A DNA stretch of 64,000 nucleotides from Lates calcarifer. Lineage: Eukaryota > Chordata > Actinopteri > Centropomidae. The notes under the pieces are model-generated. The model saw nothing but the letters and a program-made list of their open reading frames with translations. It ran no database searches and was not told the origin of the DNA. The stretch lies in the NCBI RefSeq assembly GCF_001640805.2, contig NC_066845.1, forward strand, positions 22,942,307 through 23,006,306, read 5' to 3'. Within the stretch, counting starts at the first letter, position 1. Each line of letters starts with the position of its first letter. Shown one piece after another: positions 51,095-60,000 of this stretch. A program made the translations under genes and the position numbers.

Positions 51095-54000
51095 CGTGCT
51101 TGTGCATGTGTATGATATTTAATGTCAGCAATTCGCAATAGAACATAAACAACATAACAGATGTTGAAACTGAGATGTTTTGCCACTTCATGGAAAATAT
51201 TAGTTCATTTTGGATTTGATGGAGGCAACACATCTCCAAAAAGTTGGAACAGGGGCAACAAAAGGCTGGAAAAGTAACTGCCACAAATAAAAAACAACTG
51301 GAGGAGCATTTGACAACTAATTGGGTTAATTGGCAACAGGTCAGTAACATCACTGGGTATAAAAGGAGCATTTCAGAGAGGCAGAGCCTCTCAGATGTAA
51401 AGATCGGCAGAGGTTCACCAATTTGCAACAAACTGTGTCTAAAAATTGTGGAACAATTTCAGAAAAATGTTCCTCAGTGTAAAATTGCAAAGACTTTGAA
51501 GATCCCACCATCTACAGTGTATGATATCATCAAAAGATTCAGAGAATCAGGAGGAATCTCTGTGCGCAAGGGACAAGGCTGAAGGTCAAAACTGGATGCT
51601 CATGATCTTCAGGCCCTCAGGCCGTTTTTGGAGATGTGTTGCCTCCATCAAATTCAAAATGAGCTAATATTTTCCATGAAATGGCAAAATGTCTCAGTTT
51701 CAACATCTGATATGTTGTTTATGTTCTATTGGGAATAAAATATGGGTTTATTCTGTTTTTATTTACTTTTTTGGAATTGGGGTTGTATTTTGGTTTTAAT
51801 TGGATTTTGTTTGAGTTAGGAAAGGATTTCTTTATGTCAAGTATGGACAGGAGTAATGATGACATTTACCAAAACATCTGTGAATGTGTGAGTGTAGTAT
51901 TTAGATAGAAAAGAATGTGAAGCTATTCTTTAACAAAGAAGCAGCATTAGGGAATATTCAGTTTGCATTAGCAGCAACTTAATATACTGTGGTTCTGATA
52001 TAACTGCATGAGAGTGAACAATAAACATTCAGGCTGATGTAGATTAGATAAAATGATAGTAAAGCTGGATTATGTACAGCATGGTTTCCACGTAAATAGG
52101 CAAATAAAATCCTCTGGAATTCATCAATAATAAAAACCACTAAAAAGAGGTAGTTACTGAATGTAAATACTTCAAACTATTGCTGGAAAAAAAGCACACC
52201 TTTCAGGTTGCAAGAGTGCAGGTCACAGTAACATGATACACTGGTATCAAATGGGAATATGCTTCATTATCCTCTGAAAATATTAAGCAGGTTACATAAA
52301 GCTGATAAATTATGAAATCCATTCTATCCACCCATTGTCTGTACTGCTTGTATGTAAGGGCTGCTGAAGCTGGGGTACACCCTGGACAGATCGCCAGTCT
52401 ACAACAGGGCTAACATATAGAGACTCACATTCAAACCTATGGGAAATTTAGAGTCACCAATTAACTTGCATGTCAGGACTGTGGGAGGAAGCAGGAGTAC
52501 CTGGAGAGAACCCAGAAAGGCACAGGGGGTAGAAAATCCGTGGGCAAACTGGGGTATTTTTACTAAACACCCTGTTATAACTGTGAACAGTAAGTAAACA
52601 AGCATCAGCGGAGCATTTTAGAGCAGATAACCAGACCATAGGGTAACCCAGTTTCCAAGAGGAGCCCAGCTGCAGAATCCCCCACGGGCGGTTATGGTTT
52701 CCTAGTGGGACCTGCCTCTGGTACTGGAAGTCCTTGGTCTCCCTACTTTGAGCCTCTGGATCAGTCCAGGATAAAACGGTGGTCAGCGAAGGTTGCTTTT
52801 TTCTGGCAATAATATCAGCAAACAGTGTGAGTGAACTTCACACCTTTTCAGTGAGTGAAGCATGAATTCACTGGAACTCAGATGGCACTGGTGTGGAAAC
52901 TTGATTGAATTGCTTGATTGTTTTACGAATGCTACTTCTACTGACCAACTTCATGGAATTGCTATAGGTCCATCCTGACAGGCTTGTTCCCACCCACCTC
53001 TGGCTCTGCCACTATATATGGTCATGACATCCGCACAGAGATGGAGCGTATTCGTCAGAACCTTGGCATGTGTCCCCAGCACAACGTCCTGTTTGACAAG
53101 CTGAGTGTGGAGGAGCACCTGTGGTTCTACTCCAGACTCAAAGGCATGGCTGAAGAAGACATTCGCAAGGAGATGGACAAGTCAGTACAAGTTTACTGCA
53201 TCTTTGTTAGTTTAGTTAATGGAAATGCATTCCTTTATCTGTGACAATTGCAGTACGATGAAGATTGTCAAAACAAAATGCTAAGTATACAGTGATAACA
53301 ATAAAATACCACCTCATACAACCAGACAAAACCATAACTTCACAATTATTGCATATCTTTCAGCTATTCTCTTGTGTTAAGAAACCCTGTACTTTTGACC
53401 TGATAGCAACAACTTATATTCACTAAAAAGAGGATGTCATACATCATTGAGAATTGTTTGGCCTTTTCACCCAACACTTAGCTAATGACAATAGCAACAG
53501 CTAATGAACTCAACACTCGTTCATGTTTATCTGATTATCTGATTAATCATGTATATCATGTGTTATAGTTTCGCAATTTCCTGTTGGGCAAGAGACGCAC
53601 AGTATCAGACTGCACCAGACACACATACACACACAAGGGACTAATATGGTAGAGTTGAGTTACCCATACCAAGAGAGATAATGCCAGAAGTGGAGTAATC
53701 ACCATGATTGGTTACTAAGTGGCATACATGCATAGGGGAATGAATCTTATTGTTGGATAACATCGAAATGGTAGAGGTTTGGCTACCACATGCTTGTAAC
53801 TAATAACCTTGTGTAATTTGAAATGTATTCAGTCGTGTACTCTACAGAGACAAACTCACGTCTCAAGTCTTCAAGACTTTTTCTGCAGAAACTAACAAAT
53901 TGTTTTGGTGTGTGTGTGTGTCTTCAGGATGATTGTTGACCTAGAGTTATCAAACAAGCGTCACAGCTTGGTGCAGACTTTGTCTGGTGGGATGAAGAGG

Positions 54001-57000
54001 AAGTTGTCTGTGGCCATTGCCTTTGTTGGTGGCTCCAGGGCTGTCATCCTGGATGAACCCACAGCAGGGGTGGACCCCTACGCCCGCAGGGCCATTTGGG
54101 ACCTCATCCTCAAGTACAAACAGGGTGAGTTGAGGCTCAATAGCAGATGACATGTTTACATTATTCTTCAACAGCTGTTTCTCATTGGTACTCATGGTAC
54201 TACTCAGCCTAAAGTAGTTTTGACAAAAAGAAACTTGTACTCTTGGTGTGCACAGGGATGCTGTGTTTACTTAAGATCCTCCTGAGTTTTTAGATACTCC
54301 TGTAACATAAGAAATGACCATGTTGTTCCAATTATTGTTGTCAAAGGGTGTTCATATAGCTCTTAGAAAAACCATGACCTGGATAACTGAGAATCTTCAC
54401 AGACATGTTGCTACTCACTTTGGGATGCACACCCTTCAACTGCTGCAGGAGTAAGAGAGGATGTCCAGAAACCTTGCACATAACAGAAACCACTTGCATT
54501 TACACTTGAGATGCAGACAAAGAAAGAATTCCTCAGAATGGGCAGAACCACCTGCTCAACAAGAGAGTGAGACAGGTTCATTTCACCATTGACACTGACA
54601 CTGGACACCCATTCACACCATTACTCAAGAATGCTCGAGGTGTTAATGATCCCATGAGAGGATAAATTCCTGGACTCACTACTGGACATTTAAAACCAAA
54701 AAGGCCTTTCAGATGAGAGATGAAACATCTTCAAGAACCTCAAACAAGTAAAGTTGACTTTGTATAGCACTTTGAAATACAGGATCTTGGGCATCCCATA
54801 GGTGAATGGTTACCACATGGGCCTCAGTGCTCTGAGCACGAGTCCCTGGTTCAACTCCTGATCCGGGTAGACCTTTACTGTGTGTCACTCCCCTACTCTC
54901 TCCCCATTTCCTGTCTCTCTCTCTACTGTCACTGTCAAATAAAGGCTAAAAAGCCCCCCAAAAAATAATAATTAAAAAAAGCAAATACAGGATCTTTCGC
55001 ACATCAAAGAATTCCTTGACTAACTTTTCCCCATTGTAGAGGAAGTTGCCATCTTTAGTCAAGAATATATGACATTGGTAGTTTTTATAATTGTTGCCTA
55101 TATGAAACTGTTCAGCATCTCTTGATACAGTTGTGCTCATAAGTTTACATACCCTGGCAGAATTTAAACCTGTGTGTGTCAACTTGTGTGTATGTTATCA
55201 GGCCAAAACTTCCATCAGGGTCATTTTTGTAGTTTCTGTTGTCATTATGATTTAAAAAAAGCAATGTGTTTCTCTTTATTGTTTGATAATAAATGGCTTC
55301 ACCCAACTAGTAACCATGAGTGAAAGTAAAATTGTATGTATTATTATTCATATTCTCTGAAAAATAACCAAGAAATCACAAATTCTGCTAGGGTATGTAA
55401 ACTTATGAGCACAACTGTATGTAACAGTCTCCGTCTGTTATCAGTTTTCCCATTATTGTTACAGTTACTTCCTGTTCTTGTACAAACTAGCTGCTGTAGG
55501 CCTATATGTGTGTACCTCTGACACAGGTCGTACAATTCTTCTGTCAACCCACCATATGGATGAAGCAGACCTCCTGGGAGATCGCATTGCCATCATCTCA
55601 CATGGGAAACTTAAGTGCTGTGGCTCACCACTCTTCCTGAAGAGCACCTACGGAGATGGATACAAACTGACTCTGGTCAAAAAGCAGAGTGAAGGCAGAG
55701 GTATGTGTACATACAAACGTGTGTGGTTTCCCTCTGTGAGTTTTGCCCACTAATAGGCTTATTGACAGATTTACAGTAAAATTGACAGAAAGTGATATCA
55801 GTGATGTCATCTGTTATGTAAAGGACATGTCTTGGAAAAAAAGGATTTCAAGGTTCCTTACAGTAGAACTGGAGGCCAAGGTAATGCCATTAAAAGCAAC
55901 TATATCATCAGATAATGTTTTTCTAAGGTGCTTAGGGCTGACTACAGTAACTTCAATTTTGTCTGGATGTTGATGTAAAAAAAATAAAGGTCATTAAGGC
56001 TTTTATGCCTTTGGGACATGTCTGAGTTTTGACTATCTGATTAGTTTCATTTAGCTTCATAGATACATATAATTGGGTGTCATCAGTTAATTAAAAATTA
56101 ATGTGGTGTTTCCTGATGATATTGCCTAAAGGAAGCTCATGTAGGGTGAAAAGTATCAATCCTAGCACACAATCCTTCATAAGTAACTTTTGTGTGCATG
56201 GTTAACATCATTGTTAACATGAACAAACTGGAATCTTTTAAGTATGAACCAGCCCAGTATAGTTCCTTTAATCCTAATGATGTGTTCCATTCTCAGCATT
56301 CTCACTGAAAATCTTTAAACATACAATTCCTATCCAAATAATGATGTAAATGGTTTACATACTCCTTTTGCAACCAGGTTTCAGTAAAACAGAATAAATC
56401 AGTGTGATGATCAGTTATCAAATCATTCACTAATGAACTATCTGTCTGTGCACTCTATTACAAGCCTGCATTGCCTCATTACAAGCCTTATTTCACTGGC
56501 ACTATGGAACTATTTTCCTCTCTTTCCCCTTCTCCTAAATTAGAGTTGACCTTTCAGTCGCTCTTCTCACTTCAGAGCAGAAAGACTTACTCCTTACTGC
56601 TTTATGACGATGTAACACCCTCACAGTGCTTCCCTTCTCCACCTGCAAACATCTGCCAAACAGACTTAAAATGGGGAAGTGATCACTTCCCATGGTGTAA
56701 CAATCTATGAGGTGCCACACCCAGCTAACTCAGCCGATGCATAAGTTAAATCTCCCCTGGTGGATGTAAAACATCAATAATTTAAGTATCATCACCATAT
56801 TCCATTTGGTCCCAAATAATTTTCACCCTTCTTAACTCCTCCAATCACAAGAGCCCTCTAAGCGGCCTGCACCATACCTCTTAATACATCACTGTATTAT
56901 GTTTGTCTACTAATACATCAGTGTATTATGTTTGTTGTAATGTATAATGGAGTCAGTCAATAAGCTGTGGACTGAACTTTGTTTTTTTCTATAGTTTTTC

Positions 57001-60000
57001 AACATTTTGGTGAGTCTGCACAATGAAAAAATCATTCTGCATTAGCTGCTAGCAGTTCCTGTTGGCATGTTGGCATCATGGTTGTACATACAGCAGTTGC
57101 TTGAATGATAGATATGACGCAAGGTCTTAAAGTAGTGCCCGTTTTACTTTTTCCGAAGCAACTTTGTAGGTGCTCCTCAGTGGACATCAGAGATAATATT
57201 TTCACTGTAAAAACTAAGCCACATTGATTACAGCAGTCTGTGTCCTAATTGGTTTTTGACTGACAGAACTGTATTTTCTTTCTTTTCACTCTTTGCCATT
57301 TCCCTTTAATTATCCTCTACTCCATCCATCCATCATTTTGCATCTTTTCCTTTCATCCTTAAGGCCAGGGCAGCCTGCTGGAGCTTCCCTCTTCTCTGTC
57401 TCCGTCCTCTTCTCTGTCACCTTGCTCAGAGGCTCGGGTCACCCAGTTTATTCGCCAGTTTGTGGCATCCTGCCTACTGGTGTCTGACTCCAACACTGAG
57501 CTGTCCTACGTTCTGCCCTCCGAGGCTGTAAAAAAGGGCTGCTTTGAGAGGCTGTTCCAGGTACACATACACAGACACACACAAACATTTCTTGTTTGTT
57601 TATGTCAAATACACAGATGTGGACAAATTTTTTGGTACCTTTCCATGAAAAAGAAGAACCCACAACTATCTCTGAAATAATGAATCTGACAAAAATGAAT
57701 GGCATCAGTTATTGTTTAATCTAAATAAAAATGGCATGAACAAAAAAGATGGTACCCTTAACTTAATATTTTGTTGCACCACCTTTACCAGCAATCACTG
57801 TCAACAAGCGATCACAGTAGCTCACAATGAGATTTCTGCATCTGGTAACAGGTATTTTTGGCCCACTCTTCCTGAGCAAACTGCTCTAGCTGTATCAGGT
57901 TTGAGGGCTGTCTTCTGCACACTGCATTTTTCAGATCTTTCCATAAATGTTCAATCGGATTAAGATCTTGACTCATAGAGGGCCATTTAAGAATAGCCCA
58001 ATGTTTTTTTTTTTTTTTCCAGCCATTCTTGAGTGCTCTGCGTGTTTTGGGTTATTATCCCGTTGGGGGACCCATGACCTGCGACTGAGGCTGAGCTTTC
58101 TGACACTGGGCAGTATGTTTCTCTCCAGAATTCCTTGATAGTCTTGAGCCTTCATTGTACCCTGCACAAATTCAAGGCCCCCTATGCCAGACACAGCAAA
58201 GCAGCCCCAAAACATAACAGAACCCCCTCCATGTTTCATATTAAGTATGGTGATTTTTCCGTCTGTGAACACAAAGCTGATGTGACTTGCCAAAAAGCTC
58301 CAGTTTTGTTTCATCAGTCCAAAGGACATTTTAGCAAATTCCAGTCTGTCTTTTTTTCTGTTATTCTTTCAGTAATGGAGTTCTCCTGGGTCTCCTTCCA
58401 TGGATCCCATTGTTGTCTAAAATATGACGGATTATAGTCAGATAGTGAATTAACTTGACCTTGGAGTTCAGCTTGACTAGCTTTAGATGTTTTCGTTAGC
58501 TCTTTGTCTACTATCCACACTATCCCTCTGATCAACCTGGGGTTGTATTTCTTCTTGCAGCCACGTCCTGGGAGGCTGACTACAGTCCTGTGGACCTTTA
58601 TACTTTTTAATGATATTTGCAACTGTAGTCACAGAAACATCAAGCTGCTTGGAGATGCCTTTACCTTTAAGATGGTTATCTACAGTTTTCCTTCTGAGCT
58701 CCATAGACAGCTCTCTCCTTTGCTTTTTCTGGTCCATGGTCAGTGTGGTGCACACAGTGATACCAAACTACACAGTGGCATCTTTTCTCTCTTTAAACAG
58801 GCTGATTGGCTAATAAAAAGGCTGAAGGTTGAAGCATGATTAGAATGCAATGATTGATAATCTTTTTTAGAGGAACCAACAAATCTGTCCAGGCTAGTTT
58901 AAGCATACATTGGTCATCATCATTTCTTTTCACAATTTTATCAGTTTTCTCTATCACATACTATAGCCAGGCAGGTATATATGAGACTATCGCTTTTAAT
59001 TTAATTTTGTTTCAAAAGCCTGTAAGGGTACCAACAAATTCGTCCATGTTTGTATATATGTACCCAATGGTACCCAAACCCAATGGTCACTATGAATGAG
59101 ATCCAGAGTTCTCCACAGGAGATCAAAGAACCTTACAGAGGGAAGTGGCCCTCTTAGACCATGAGAAACTCCTATGGCCTGATGAAATGAAGATTGGAGT
59201 ATTTGGCCACAATCTCCAATGGTGTGTGGGAGGATGGAGGAAACCAGGCACTGATCATCTCATATACCAGGGGCGTCAAACTCAATTTTATCCCAGGCAA
59301 CATCAGCATTGTGGTTGACCTCAAAGAGCCAGTTATAACTGTAATATTATATCTCGGGCAATTTATTCAGCCACAATAAAGCTGGCTTTCATCGCTGCAT
59401 CATTTTTTGCTGTAACTTTAGCAAACATATTCTGCTGAGAATGCAGGCTGCTTTTTAATTCTTGGACCTTCTGTTGCTTTTCCTGATGGCTATGGTTAGC
59501 ATACTTTGCTTCATGCTCTCTGTCTAAGTGCCGACATAAATTGTATTTCTTAATGCCACTGCCTCATAGCAAAGAAGACATACCAACTGGTCTCCATTAA
59601 GCAGAAACATGTATTTACTTTCCCAGCTCTCATTAAACTGCGTTCCCTCTGCATTAACTTATTTTTCTTGGACATTTTGGGACTATTTACATTTTTCCAT
59701 CAACTCCATCACTGACTAAAAAAACACAGTCGGAAATGGCTGATATTGAGACACTGCCATCCAGTGGCTAGATGCTTTCATTGCACAGGAAACAAAATCG
59801 AGATGCATTTACTGTCCTCCTATAAAGCACTATAGCACTGTATTTTACAATAATCACAGTCTTTGAGAGCTCTCTCTGGCCACATGAAATAAAGTGGTGG
59901 GCCTGATTTGGCCCGTGGGCTTTGAGTTTGACACATCTGTCATATACCATTCTTACAGTCAAACACGATGGTGGCAGCATCATGCTGTGGGGATATTTTT

